A DNA stretch of 64,000 bases from Mesorhizobium mediterraneum (GTDB lineage: Bacteria > Pseudomonadota > Alphaproteobacteria > Rhizobiales > Rhizobiaceae). The notes under the pieces are model-generated. The model ran no database searches. It worked only from the letters and a program-made list of their open reading frames with translations, and was not told the origin of the DNA. Location of the stretch: NCBI RefSeq assembly GCF_002284565.1, contig NZ_NPKI01000046.1, positions 248,001 through 312,000 on the forward strand, in the 5' to 3' direction. Both the position numbers and the translations under genes were made by a program. Shown in pieces: positions 34,015 to 43,361 of this stretch; positions within the stretch are counted from its first letter, which is position 1, and every line of letters begins with the position of its first letter.

Positions 34015-34185
34015 GGTGCTAACTCTGGTTATTCGCTATGCGGGCCAGCACTACAGAAAGATCGTTAACATCTCATTTTCCAAGTTGGCATATTTTGCCT
34101 ATTCACGCGCCGCGGCCGTTCGGCGGTCCCTTGAATGGATCTCGTTGGTCAGAATGCCGTTTGAATACCGCCACTTGGATGGGAC

Positions 34186-35499
34186 ATGAGCTATCCCGCT
34201 GCCGCTTCGGAACGATTGATGTCCAGCCAGGCGCGCCGTCAGAACGCGCTGTCGGTTCTGTTTTTCCTATGCGCGGCGTTTGCGTTCCTGCTCCGCCTCA
34301 CGGTGTCACCGCAGATTATGAACATGGTCGTCGACTATACGGCCGACGGTGGCTCATTCTACGAGAAACTGCATTTCGGCACCTATGCTATCTTTCTGCT
34401 GCTTCCTATCGTTCTTTTCAGCCGACCGTTCCTGCTGCAGGGCGACGAAATTGGAATATTCAAGGCTTTAATGCTCTATTCTGCGCTGATGTTCGCGCTG
34501 GTGCCGTATCTGTTCATCACCGGCCGTGCGGGCTCCTCCGGGTTCATCATCGATACTTATCTGGTGGCGGGCGCCGCAGGCCTGTTGATGCTGGCCTTGA
34601 ACGCGGAAGTGCGGCGGGCGTTGGGCGACGTCGTGCTTGGAATGGTGATCCTCAGCGCTGTGCTCGGCACGATCGAAGCGGTGACTCAACATCGATTTAT
34701 GCCTTACGGTCTCAACGAACTGCAATTCAGGCCAATCGGCCTATCGGCGCACCCGCTGGCACTAGGCGCGCTCTGCGCCACAGCCATCGGATTCGTACCG
34801 CTGACGCGCTGGCGCATATGGGTGCGGGTGGCATCGATTCTCGTGTTGCTCGTCGGTTGTGCTGCGTCAGGCGCCCGCGCCGCCCTGATGCTCGCTGCCG
34901 GAGAAACCCTCATTCTGCTGATGTTCGTGCCTTGGCCGCGCCTGACGCTCAAGCACCAGCGGCAGGCCAAGTCCGTCGTGCTGCTGTTCGCCCTGGCGGG
35001 CGGCGCAGCGCTGGTGGCCATACTGTTTTCGGGCGGGCTGCTGAATCGATTCGGCAACACGATCTTTGACGAGAATTTCATGGCGCGGGTGACGATCTAC
35101 CAGATATTCGGACTTGTTAGCTGGAAAGACATCCTGTTTGGCATGAACGTCGACGCCCTCCTGGCGATCGTCAACGAGAAGCTGCATCTGCCCTATATCG
35201 AGAGCGCGCCGGTGGTCATCATCATGCTCTTCGGCTTGCCGATAGCCGTGCTCTTTATCGTGCTGGTATTCTGGTTCATTTTTCGGCTGCTGCGCGCGGC
35301 GCCACTGCCGGCATGGATCGGCACCATGACGTTCCTGCTTGCTGCGCTGTCGAACAACGCGCTCTCGTCAAAAGCGCCGGATATCACGACTATCGTGGTG
35401 TTGCTGCTCGCCTATAGAAACGTGCCGTATAGAAATCAGCCGAAGAGCACATCTTCGACCGCTGTTGCATCCGAGCCGAAACTGGATCGGCTTGGATAA
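34186..35499 (+). CDS. O-antigen/exopolysaccharide polymerase (Wzy-like)
   Basis: A 437-residue protein with roughly ten hydrophobic segments, consistent with an O-antigen ligase/polymerase fold. The segment GLSAHPLALGALCA followed by GCAASGARAALMLAAGE resembles the VpsF/Wzy group, where SxHPxxL and the SGARAA block recur. It would polymerise flipped repeat units in the periplasm. ATG 34186 is used; ATG 34219 is possible. Assignment rests on topology, those motifs and location between wzz and the nucleotide-sugar genes. Confidence 0.8.
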   Translation: MSYPAAASERLMSSQARRQNALSVLFFLCAAFAFLLRLTVSPQIMNMVVDYTADGGSFYEKLHFGTYAIFLLLPIVLFSRPFLLQGDEIGIFKALMLYSALMFALVPYLFITGRAGSSGFIIDTYLVAGAAGLLMLALNAEVRRALGDVVLGMVILSAVLGTIEAVTQHRFMPYGLNELQFRPIGLSAHPLALGALCATAIGFVPLTRWRIWVRVASILVLLVGCAASGARAALMLAAGETLILLMFVPWPRLTLKHQRQAKSVVLLFALAGGAALVAILFSGGLLNRFGNTIFDENFMARVTIYQIFGLVSWKDILFGMNVDALLAIVNEKLHLPYIESAPVVIIMLFGLPIAVLFIVLVFWFIFRLLRAAPLPAWIGTMTFLLAALSNNALSSKAPDITTIVVLLLAYRNVPYRNQPKSTSSTAVASEPKLDRLG

Positions 35500-35516
35500 G
35501 GCAGGCTCCAGACGCG

Positions 35517-36959
35517 TCAGCCGGCGCTATCCACAACCTCGACATTGCCGGCGCGGTTAAGCGTGTGAATGCCGGCGCGGGCCCATGCCGGCCCCGGGCC
35601 GATCGGGTGGGGCGGCGCAAAACGGACATCGAAATCGTCAAGCCGATCCAGCCGCATCAACCCCAGGCCGCCGCCATAGGCTCTCGACCCGTTTTGTACC
35701 GGCAGCACCGGGGCGTCACCCCAGCGGATAAAGGCGCCACCGGGTCGAGCGGCCGAGTGATCGACGGCGACGGGGTTGAGCGCATGTCCAATCCACGGCC
35801 CGCGCAGCGAGGGCGCGGAATAGACCGTCATCGTATCCGACGCGCTGCCATAACCGAACCGCTCTGTCCCGAACAGCCAGAAGCGCCCATCCGATTCGAG
35901 CAGCGTCGCGTCATTGAAATCCTTGTCCGTCATCAGCACGGTGTCGCGTACCCAGCGATCTGGAAACTGCGCGGCACGGTAGAGCACGAGCTCGCGCGCC
36001 GCTCCACTTTCAGGGATCATGAAAATCTCGCCGGCGTGAGCGAACACCTGCGGATACGACAGATGGTGCGCTTCCTCCAACACAACCCTCGGCGCACCGA
36101 AGGTGCCGTCGTCACCCAGCTCGGCGACAGAAATCACGCCGCGACCGGTGGCATAGGGAAATTCCTCGACAAACAGATAGTGGCGGCCATCCCGCTCGAT
36201 GACGAATGGATCGGCGTAGAATCGCTGGCCGTCGTCCGGGAGGACGGTGAACGGCGTGCCGTCGAGTTGCCCGGTTTCGGCGACACCTGGCCCGTCGATC
36301 AGCCGATAGGCAACCTGCCAATAGAAGGGGCGCCGTCCAAGTCTCAGTTTTTGCACGGCGCGATCGATCAACCCCCTGCAGAAAAAGGGCAGATAGTGCC
36401 GGACAAAACCGCCATTCCTCAGGATCGGCGCCGGGCTATCGGCGATTGGCACAAGTTCGCCCGCGGAAAAACGGGCGGCGCTTTGCGCAACCAACGAGAT
36501 GGCCCCAGCCAGCAGATCGTTGCAGCTGCGAGACAGCCAGAGACGGTCGCTGAGCATCGGTCGCCCCCGGGCGACTGTGACGCCATCGAGGCGAACGGCA
36601 AGTTCGGGCAATCGCCCGCTTGCCAGCATTTCGGTCATACCAGCGGGGAAGGTGCTGTGGCCGCAAAATTCGAGCGTCAGAACCGGCGTGCCGAGTCGTG
36701 CGGCAGTGCCGGTGAGATCGATCACGAGGTCGGCTGGACCGGAACCGCCAGACGGCAACGGGTCGGAGGGGCTTGCCAACGAGGGTCCGAAGCGCCGGCT
36801 CTCGACCTCCAGCACAATGTCCAGCCCGCGAGCGATCGGCGCAGGCGTCGGCGCGCGGCAGCTCGAAACCACGTGGCCAGCTGCGTTCAACCGCACCAGA
36901 AGCTCATTTTCCCAGCGCCGAGATCCAACGATGTGGTCGATAATTAAAATATTAGTCAA
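35517..36959 (-). CDS. GINT1-like glucosamine inositolphosphorylceramide transferase-family protein
   Basis: A 480-residue protein in two parts. The first about 200 residues start with a Rossmann-like strand (NILIIDHIVGSRRWENEL) and include DLVIDLTG and TLEFCGHS, reminiscent of formyltransferase folds. The remaining half is a five-bladed arabinanase-like propeller (RFYADPFVIERDGRHYLF; DFNDATLLESDGRFWLFG; HPIGPGPAWARAG), the domain found at the N-terminus of plant GINT1. The plant GT64 transferase domain is absent. Bacterial members sit in polysaccharide loci but their role is not established. The start appears to be TTG 36959 with only a weak ribosome site. Confidence 0.72.
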   Translation of the reverse strand: MTNILIIDHIVGSRRWENELLVRLNAAGHVVSSCRAPTPAPIARGLDIVLEVESRRFGPSLASPSDPLPSGGSGPADLVIDLTGTAARLGTPVLTLEFCGHSTFPAGMTEMLASGRLPELAVRLDGVTVARGRPMLSDRLWLSRSCNDLLAGAISLVAQSAARFSAGELVPIADSPAPILRNGGFVRHYLPFFCRGLIDRAVQKLRLGRRPFYWQVAYRLIDGPGVAETGQLDGTPFTVLPDDGQRFYADPFVIERDGRHYLFVEEFPYATGRGVISVAELGDDGTFGAPRVVLEEAHHLSYPQVFAHAGEIFMIPESGAARELVLYRAAQFPDRWVRDTVLMTDKDFNDATLLESDGRFWLFGTERFGYGSASDTMTVYSAPSLRGPWIGHALNPVAVDHSAARPGGAFIRWGDAPVLPVQNGSRAYGGGLGLMRLDRLDDFDVRFAPPHPIGPGPAWARAGIHTLNRAGNVEVVDSAG

Positions 36960-37082
36960 TCGAATATGTTCTTTTTCAAGACTACTCTGCCAGGATACCT
37001 ATCGGGTTAGGCTTTCATAAGAGTTACCGGGGAGAACGCAGGCTTGGCTGTTAATCATATATTAAGATTTAAGGTCACGAAG

Positions 37083-37149
37083 GCGGCTTCTGCCGCTATT
37101 ATAGCTCTTGTGGCGAATAATCAGCAGGTCGCGACGCCTTCTGGCGACC
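37083..37149 (+). promoter_or_regulatory. Two hairpins in the wecB leader
   Basis: GCGGC-TTCT-GCCGC (37083-37096) and GGTCGC-N11-GCGACC (37127-37149) are perfect stems in the last 80 bases before the wecB ATG at 37160. The second ends just before the AGGA ribosome site. They lie in the 200-base region shared with the divergent GINT1-like gene and may tune translation; no T run follows either. Confidence 0.35.
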
Positions 37150-37159
37150 AGGATCAGCA

Positions 37160-38314
37160 ATGAACGTCCTTTCACATCCAAAACTGCCGTCCAGGCAAAA
37201 ACTGCTGATCGTGTTCGGCACGAGGCCGGAGGCGCTCAAATGCTTTCCGGTGGTGCGTGCCGCGCTTGCCCATCCAGGTTTTATTACCGAGACGTGCATC
37301 ACCGGCCAGCATCGCGAGATGGTCGACCAGGTCATCGAACTGACTGGCCTGCCGGTGCATCACGATCTCAACATCATGCAGCCCGGCCAGACATTGTTCG
37401 ACGTGACCTCGCGCGTGCTGCTGGGCATGGCCGAAGTGCTGGAGAAGGCGAAGCCCGATATCGTCCTGGTGCAAGGCGACACGACCACGGCGATGACTGC
37501 GGCTCTGGCTGCCTTCTACAAGCGCATCCCGGTCGCCCATATCGAGGCGGGATTGCGCAGCCACGACATCAACTCTCCCTTTCCGGAGGAGCTGAACCGC
37601 AAGATTGCCGGCGATATCGCGACGTGGCATTTCGCGCCGACCATCCAGGCGCGCGACAATCTCATCGCCGAAGGAAAGGACGCTAGCACCATCTTCGTGA
37701 CCGGCAACACGGTGATCGACACGCTGTTGCATTTTTCAAGCGCGATCGATGGCGACAGGCTGATGAGCGCGAAGCTCGCAGGCCATTTCCCCTTCCTAGA
37801 CCCTGCCAAGAAAATGATCCTCGTCACCGGTCATCGGCGCGAGAATTTCGACGGCGGCATCCACCGCATCTGCACGGCGTTGAAGCGATTGGCGGCACGG
37901 GGAGACGTGCAGATCGTCTACCCCGTCCATCCAAATCCCAATGTGCGCTCGGTGGTCAACGCAGAGCTGGACGGCGTGCCGAACATCCATCTGGTCGACC
38001 CGCAGGATTATCTGCCATTCCTGTACCTGCAGAAGCAGAGCTATCTGGTGCTGACCGACAGCGGCGGCGTGCAGGAAGAAGCGCCTTCGCTCGGCAAGCC
38101 GGTGCTGGTGATGCGCGAAAACACCGAGCGACCCGAGGGGATCGCGGCCGGTACCGCCCGTCTCGTCGGCACCGATATCGAAAAAATCCTGTCCAATGCC
38201 AACAGCCTGCTCGACGATCAGGCCGCCTATCGCGGCATGGCGGAACGACACAACCCATATGGCGATGGCCGGGCCAGCAACCGGATCGTTGAGGAACTGC
38301 TGCATCATGGCTGA
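37160..38314 (+). CDS. wecB: UDP-N-acetylglucosamine 2-epimerase (non-hydrolysing)
   Basis: A 384-residue WecB/MnaA enzyme that converts UDP-GlcNAc to UDP-ManNAc. Motifs in order: FGTRPEALK, TGQHREM, VQGDTTTAM, AHIEAGLRSHD, PFPEELNRKI, VTGNTVIDTL, TGHRRENF, SDSGGVQEEAPSLGKPVLVM and RENTERPEG. These include the Asp/Glu/His set of the non-hydrolysing family. The start has AGGA. The last 8 bases overlap wecC, and wecG follows with another overlap, so the three form one coupled unit making and transferring ManNAc(A). Confidence 0.96.
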   Translation: MNVLSHPKLPSRQKLLIVFGTRPEALKCFPVVRAALAHPGFITETCITGQHREMVDQVIELTGLPVHHDLNIMQPGQTLFDVTSRVLLGMAEVLEKAKPDIVLVQGDTTTAMTAALAAFYKRIPVAHIEAGLRSHDINSPFPEELNRKIAGDIATWHFAPTIQARDNLIAEGKDASTIFVTGNTVIDTLLHFSSAIDGDRLMSAKLAGHFPFLDPAKKMILVTGHRRENFDGGIHRICTALKRLAARGDVQIVYPVHPNPNVRSVVNAELDGVPNIHLVDPQDYLPFLYLQKQSYLVLTDSGGVQEEAPSLGKPVLVMRENTERPEGIAAGTARLVGTDIEKILSNANSLLDDQAAYRGMAERHNPYGDGRASNRIVEELLHHG

Positions 38315-39644
38315 GATCAAGACCGTTTCCGTTATCGGCATGGGCTATATCGGCCTGCCGACCTGTGCCATCTTCGCCAGTCGTGGGCTCGACGTCATTG
38401 GCGTCGACGTCAACGAGGCCGTGGTCGAGAAGGTCAATCGCGGCGAAATCCACATCGTCGAGCCGGACCTTGATGGTTTGATCCAGAAGGTTGTGGCCAA
38501 CGGCAAGCTCAGGGCTTTCAGCACGCCGCAGCCGGCGGACGCCTTTATCATCGCCGTGCCGACCCCGATGACCGAGGACCACAAGCCGGATGTGAGCTAT
38601 GTGCTCGCGGCAGCACGAAGCATCGCCTCCGTGCTGAAGCGGGGAGACCTTGTGGTGCTGGAATCGACATCGCCGGTCGGCACGACGCGCATCATGACGG
38701 CACTGCTTTCCGAGCTGCGGCCCGATCTCAAATTTCCTCTCGTGCATGGCGAAGAGGCCGATGTCCTGGTCGCCTATTCGCCCGAGCGCGTGTTGCCGGG
38801 AAAGGTCCTTACCGAGCTGATCAACAACGATCGCTCGATCGGAGGACTGTCGCGCAAGTCGTCGGAACGGACTGCGGCACTCTATTCAACCTTTGTTGCC
38901 GGCGACCTGTTCACGACCAAGGCCGAAAGCGCGGAACTGGTGAAGCTGACCGAGAACGCGTTCCGCGACGTCAATATCGCCTTTGCCAACGAGCTTGCGG
39001 CGGTGTGCCAGGATCTATCGCTCAACGTCTGGGAGGTGATCGATCTCGCCAACCGGCATCCCCGCGTGAACATCCTCCAGCCGAGCCCGGGCGTTGGTGG
39101 CCACTGCATTGCGGTCGATCCGTATTTCATCATCGACGCCGCGCCTAACAGCACGCGGCTGATGGCTTCGGCACGCCGGATCAATTCCGAGCGTCCCTTG
39201 TCGGTGGTCAGGGATATCGAAGCCCTGCTCGACCCGTCCCGCAAGCAGACGATCGCCTGTCTTGGCCTCAGCTTCAAGGCCAATATCGACGACATGCGCG
39301 AGAGCCCGGCTGTCGAGGTGGTGAAGCTTTTGTCAGATATTCCCAACCTGAAGATCATCGCGGCTGAGCCCAACACACATAGGCTGCCGCATGAGCTCGA
39401 GGGCAAGGGCATCGTCTTCACCGATGCGCTTTCCGCCATCGACCAGTGCGATATCGTCGTCCTGCTGGTCGACCATCGGCAGTTCAATCTGGTTGATCCC
39501 GAAGCGCTCAAGGACAAGAAGCTCATCGACACGCGGGGTCTGTGGACCTGGCGCAAGGCACGCAAGCCCGACGCCCGCATCGAAGGCAAGAAATCAGCGA
39601 TCGAGCATCTGGCACTTCCCGCAGGTGCAGAGGAGGCCGCATGA
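38307..39644 (+). CDS. wecC: UDP-N-acetyl-D-mannosamine dehydrogenase
   Basis: A 445-residue UDP-sugar dehydrogenase of the WecC type. It has the NAD site SVIGMGYIGLPTCAIFASRG, ESTSPVGTT, ENAFRDVNIAFANELA and the catalytic Cys in GVGGHCIAVDPYF. The C-terminal LGLSFKANIDDMRESPA is diagnostic. It oxidises UDP-ManNAc to UDP-ManNAcA in two steps. ATG 38307 is inside the wecB end, and the open frame further upstream is a shadow. GlcNAc-type UDP-sugar acid specificity is less likely given wecB next door. Confidence 0.95.
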   Translation: MAEIKTVSVIGMGYIGLPTCAIFASRGLDVIGVDVNEAVVEKVNRGEIHIVEPDLDGLIQKVVANGKLRAFSTPQPADAFIIAVPTPMTEDHKPDVSYVLAAARSIASVLKRGDLVVLESTSPVGTTRIMTALLSELRPDLKFPLVHGEEADVLVAYSPERVLPGKVLTELINNDRSIGGLSRKSSERTAALYSTFVAGDLFTTKAESAELVKLTENAFRDVNIAFANELAAVCQDLSLNVWEVIDLANRHPRVNILQPSPGVGGHCIAVDPYFIIDAAPNSTRLMASARRINSERPLSVVRDIEALLDPSRKQTIACLGLSFKANIDDMRESPAVEVVKLLSDIPNLKIIAAEPNTHRLPHELEGKGIVFTDALSAIDQCDIVVLLVDHRQFNLVDPEALKDKKLIDTRGLWTWRKARKPDARIEGKKSAIEHLALPAGAEEAA

Positions 39645-40444
39645 ACGCGCACGACCCAGGATGGGCGCAGCATCGCCTGTTGGCGTCGCGTCGCCGGGAA
39701 TTTCTCGGCGCCCCGATCCATGCGCTGACCATGGCCGAGACGCTGGCCATCGCCGATGAGGCGATGACCCTGCGGCGGCCGCTGCATCATGTGGTCGTGA
39801 ACGTCGCCAAGCTTGTCAGCATGCGCAACAATACCGAGCTGCGGGAGGATGTTGCGACGGCGGATGTGATCAACGTCGACGGCAAGGGTGTGCTTTGGGG
39901 CGCGCGTCTTTGCGGTGTGGCGCTACCGGAGCGGGTAGCCGGCGTCGACATCATGATCAATCTGTTGAGCCTCTGCGCCAAGCGCGGCTTCAGGCCCTTC
40001 CTCCTGGGTGCCGAGCAATCCGTTCTCGATGCGGTTGGAAGGCGGCTTGCGAAGGATCATCCGAGCCTCGTCGTCGCCGGTATTCGCAATGGCTATTTCA
40101 AACCGGAAGACGAGGCCGGCATCGTCGAGGCGATCAACGCCTCGGGTGCCGACTGCCTGTTGGTGGCCATGCCGACGCCGCGCAAGGAGCGCTTTCTCAA
40201 ACGCCATCGAGACGAACTCACTCCGAGTTTCGTCATGGGCGTGGGCGGCAGTTTCGACGTCTATGGCGGCAAGGTCGCCCGGGCGCCGAAGCTGATTCAA
40301 GCGGCCGGTCTCGAGTGGTTGTTTCGCGTGGCACAGGAGCCGCGACGCTTGTGGCGCCGCTATTATGATACCAACACTGCCTACGTGGGGCTGCTATGCC
40401 GGGAGTTCTGGGACCGTCGGGGGCGCCGAAAGGTCGATCTGTAA
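39641..40444 (+). CDS. WecG/TagA/CpsF-family glycosyltransferase (ManNAc/ManNAcA transferase candidate)
   Basis: A 267-residue GT26 protein. Key blocks are VVNVAKLVSMRNN, INVDGKGVLWGARLCG (the conserved Asp/Thr-type pocket), ERVAGVDIMINLLSLC, FLLGAEQSVLDAV, GIRNGYF, PRKERFLKRH and GVGGSFDVYGGK, ending with a basic AQEPRRLWRRYY. Family members transfer ManNAc (TagA) or ManNAcA (WecG) to a lipid-linked sugar on the inner face of the membrane. Its ATG overlaps the wecC stop (ATGA), so the donor made by WecB-WecC is presumably its substrate. Confidence 0.92.
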   Translation: MNAHDPGWAQHRLLASRRREFLGAPIHALTMAETLAIADEAMTLRRPLHHVVVNVAKLVSMRNNTELREDVATADVINVDGKGVLWGARLCGVALPERVAGVDIMINLLSLCAKRGFRPFLLGAEQSVLDAVGRRLAKDHPSLVVAGIRNGYFKPEDEAGIVEAINASGADCLLVAMPTPRKERFLKRHRDELTPSFVMGVGGSFDVYGGKVARAPKLIQAAGLEWLFRVAQEPRRLWRRYYDTNTAYVGLLCREFWDRRGRRKVDL

Positions 40445-40492
40445 GCACCGGTTACCCCAAAAAATAGGGCACCGGCCCTGGGCTACAGCACC

Positions 40493-40516
40493 GGTCCGAA
40501 ATCGGAACCACTTTTC
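40493..40516 (+). terminator. Putative Rho-independent terminator after wecBC-wecG
   Basis: GGTCCGA and TCGGAACC pair around an AA with one bulged base (40493-40509), followed by ACTTTT. It lies 49 bases after the transferase stop in the 105-base convergent gap before the flippase gene. The stem is short and the T run only four bases. Confidence 0.45.
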
Positions 40517-40549
40517 CAGGACTACGATACGACGCGCGCCGTCGCAGGT

Positions 40550-41989
40550 TTATGCGAGTCGTAGCCGCGCCCGCAACTTAGCTGCGAATAGCATTGCGGC
40601 GGCGGGATAAAACAGCCACGTCAGCCCGAAGAAAACCACTGCGCCAGCGGTGCCGCCCGCGGCGAGCGAGAAGATGGCCGGCGCATCGCCGAGTACAGCG
40701 CTGGCAAGGCTGGCGGCCAGCCCCGTGCAGAGCGAGATGACGATCGAAATGCCGATGTCGCGCCATGGCACCGGCACCGGCGTCAGCCGTTCGCTGATGA
40801 TGATGCAGGCAACAAGGCCGACCAGCGATCCGCCCGCCAGCGCCAAAGCAGCACCGACCTCCGCCATCGGCGGGATCAACAGCACAGACAGTGCGATTGT
40901 CGCCACCGAGCCGAAGGAATTGGCGATGATCAGCAGCCACGGCCGCTTGTGCGCGTGCACCACTGTGCCATAGACGAAGCTCGCGAGGTTGGCACACAGC
41001 ACGCTGAAGGCGATGATCGGAAAGAGCAGGCCGAAACGGCCGTGATATTGCGGGGGCAGCAGGAGCTGCGTGATGTCGCTGCTGAGTGCGACCAGCATCG
41101 CTGCGACCGGCAGGCAAAGGCGGATCATCAAGGCCATCAATTGCGATAGCAGCCGGCCCGATGCCGCAGGCCCGTCGTCGTCGAACCGGCTGACCACCTC
41201 GGGAAAGGCGCCCATGTTGATCGAGTTGGCGACCATGTCGATCGGCTGACGGGCCAGTGCATAGGCCGCGGCGAAGATCGCCACGGCGCCGGCATCGTAA
41301 TAGATCTTGAGGAATACGCGCTCTGCGCTGTGCAGGCCGAAGCCAACCAGCGCCATGATGACCAGGGGCACACCGAGGACGAAGAACTCCTTTTGGGTGA
41401 AGCGTGGCGGACCGGCAACGACACGTCGCGATGCCATTATGCCCGCCACGATGCCGGCGATTAAAACGCCGAGGCTCGAGCCGAGCGATACCGTCAGAAA
41501 GGAATCCTGAAACAGGACGACGGCGCCTATCGGCAGCGCGAGTTGCAGCACGGCGCGCAGGAACTCAAGCATCGAATAGACCGAATGACGCTGCTGCATC
41601 TGCAGCACCGTCAACGCGAAGCGGCCGATGGAACCGGCAATCAGGTAGCTGCAGACGGCGATCGCGAACTCGACCCAGCGCTCCGGCACGACCACTGCCG
41701 AGGCGACCACGGATATAATCAGCGCCAGCGCTGTGCTGGCAAGCAACACCCGCCCGGCCAGCATCAGGCTGCCGCGGCTGATGTCGCCTTTGCCGCCAAG
41801 CCTGAGTAACGCTATGCGCAGCCAGTTGGTAACGGCAACGTCGGTCATTTCGCCGACGGTCACCACCAGGGTCAGCAGGCCATACTCGGTCTGGTCGATC
41901 AACCGCGTCACGATGACCAGCAGGAGCAGCGCGGAGATCCGCGTCAGCAGGATCGCCGGGGCATAGATGAGCGTGGAGCGGAGCAGCAA
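40550..41989 (-). CDS. Polysaccharide flippase (Wzx-like, MOP superfamily)
   Basis: A 479-residue protein with about 12-14 hydrophobic segments typical of PST/Wzx flippases. The N-terminal helix LIYAPAILLTRISALLLLVIVTRLI is followed by EYGLLTLV, which matches the common flippase opening, and an amphipathic LARQPIDMVANSINMGAFPEVVSR segment in the middle. Translation appears to start at TTG 41989 behind GGGGA; any later ATG would remove the first helix. It should move lipid-linked repeat units to the periplasm for Wzy. Confidence 0.88.
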   Translation of the reverse strand: MLLRSTLIYAPAILLTRISALLLLVIVTRLIDQTEYGLLTLVVTVGEMTDVAVTNWLRIALLRLGGKGDISRGSLMLAGRVLLASTALALIISVVASAVVVPERWVEFAIAVCSYLIAGSIGRFALTVLQMQQRHSVYSMLEFLRAVLQLALPIGAVVLFQDSFLTVSLGSSLGVLIAGIVAGIMASRRVVAGPPRFTQKEFFVLGVPLVIMALVGFGLHSAERVFLKIYYDAGAVAIFAAAYALARQPIDMVANSINMGAFPEVVSRFDDDGPAASGRLLSQLMALMIRLCLPVAAMLVALSSDITQLLLPPQYHGRFGLLFPIIAFSVLCANLASFVYGTVVHAHKRPWLLIIANSFGSVATIALSVLLIPPMAEVGAALALAGGSLVGLVACIIISERLTPVPVPWRDIGISIVISLCTGLAASLASAVLGDAPAIFSLAAGGTAGAVVFFGLTWLFYPAAAMLFAAKLRARLRLA

Positions 41990-42141
41990 AGGGTTTTCCC
42001 CGGAAATTCACCCTCGATTAACCGTCGACCGGCGGAAAATCCAGCGCGATGACGGCAAAGGGTGAACAGATTCAGTTTGAACTAACGGATTTGTCGTAAA
42101 CCTAGTTTGAAACCTTTGCTTTGTAGTTCCGAAATGGAGTC

Positions 42142-43260
42142 ATGTTGCAGCGTCTGGTTCACAATCGAAAAGTGCATGTCCTTGTCGCAACGCCCTCGGG
42201 CGTTTCGGGGCAGGGAGGCATCGACCGCATCATGGGGGCGCTGAAGCACGAGTTCGAGCGGCAGGAGATCGCCGACATCGATGTACGCTTCCTTGCCAGC
42301 CGCGGCCCGGGGCATGTCGGGCTTTCGATCTTCTACATGTTCGACTTTTGCTTGCGGATGCTCGCGGCGCGTTTGGCCAAGCGTGCCGATGTCATCCACA
42401 TCAATATATCAGTCTCCGGCAGCACCTATCGCAAGATGGTGATCGCCGCCTGCGCACGGCTGCTGTCGATACCTTATGTCCTGCATTTGCACGGGGCGCA
42501 GTATGAGACATTCTGGAAAGACGATCGTGGTTTCATGAGCCGCCGCATCGAAGCTCTGTTCGAGCATGCCGGTCGGGTGATCGTCTTGGGCGGGCTTTGG
42601 CGCGACTTCGTCGCCAGCCGGGCACCGGGGGCGGCCGGCAATATTGTCATCGTTCCCAATGCCACCGCGGTTCCCACCTTGGCGCATGTCGGCGGCGGCG
42701 GCGATGCGCATATCCTGTTCCTTGGTCGCATCGGCGACCGCAAGGGCGTGCCGCAATTGATCGATGCGCTGCACCGGATGAAACCGATCGAGGGTTGGCG
42801 CGCCACGATCGCCGGCGATGGCGACGTCGAGGCGGCGCGGATGAGAACGGCCGAACTGAGCCTTGCCGAGCGCGTTACCTTTCCTGGCTGGGTCGGGCCT
42901 GACGAGGTCGCATCGCTGATCGCTTCGGCGGACATTCTGGTGCTGCCCTCCTTTGCCGAAAACCTGCCGGTCTCGGTCATCGAAGGCATGGCCGCAGGCC
43001 TCGCAGTGGTGACGACGCCTGTCGGCGCCGTGGAGGATATCATCACCAACGAGCAATCCGGATTGCTGGTGCCGCCCGGCGATGTTGCGGCGTTGACCGA
43101 TGCGCTGACACGGCTGGTCGAAAATCCGGCATTGAGAGCCAGGCTTGGTGCTGCCGCGATGGCCGTGCATCGGGAACGGCTTGATCTCGCACCGTTTGTC
43201 GGCGCGATTTGCGACGTCTGGAGGTCGGTGGCGTTAAAGGCTCAATCGGTCAAGCACTGA
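42142..43260 (+). CDS. Glycosyltransferase family 4 protein (second)
   Basis: A 372-residue GT4 enzyme. The N-terminal loop is TPSGVSGQGGIDRIM. The donor domain contains FLGRIGDRKGVPQLIDAL, GWVGPDEVASLIASADILVLPS and the EX7E motif ENLPVSVIEGMAAGLAVV. HLHGAQYETFW near residue 115 is probably part of the acceptor pocket. It is divergent from the flippase (152 bases apart) and faces asnB convergently across 101 bases with no clear terminator. It probably adds one residue of the repeat unit. Confidence 0.92.
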   Translation: MLQRLVHNRKVHVLVATPSGVSGQGGIDRIMGALKHEFERQEIADIDVRFLASRGPGHVGLSIFYMFDFCLRMLAARLAKRADVIHINISVSGSTYRKMVIAACARLLSIPYVLHLHGAQYETFWKDDRGFMSRRIEALFEHAGRVIVLGGLWRDFVASRAPGAAGNIVIVPNATAVPTLAHVGGGGDAHILFLGRIGDRKGVPQLIDALHRMKPIEGWRATIAGDGDVEAARMRTAELSLAERVTFPGWVGPDEVASLIASADILVLPSFAENLPVSVIEGMAAGLAVVTTPVGAVEDIITNEQSGLLVPPGDVAALTDALTRLVENPALRARLGAAAMAVHRERLDLAPFVGAICDVWRSVALKAQSVKH

Positions 43261-43361
43261 CGCTGTCGTATGCATGGACGCTTAGCGTGCGCGCCATGCT
43301 TGCGGAAGGTGACCTTGTGACGAGCTGCTGAGGGTTGAGCGCGACATCGATCCCATTGGCG

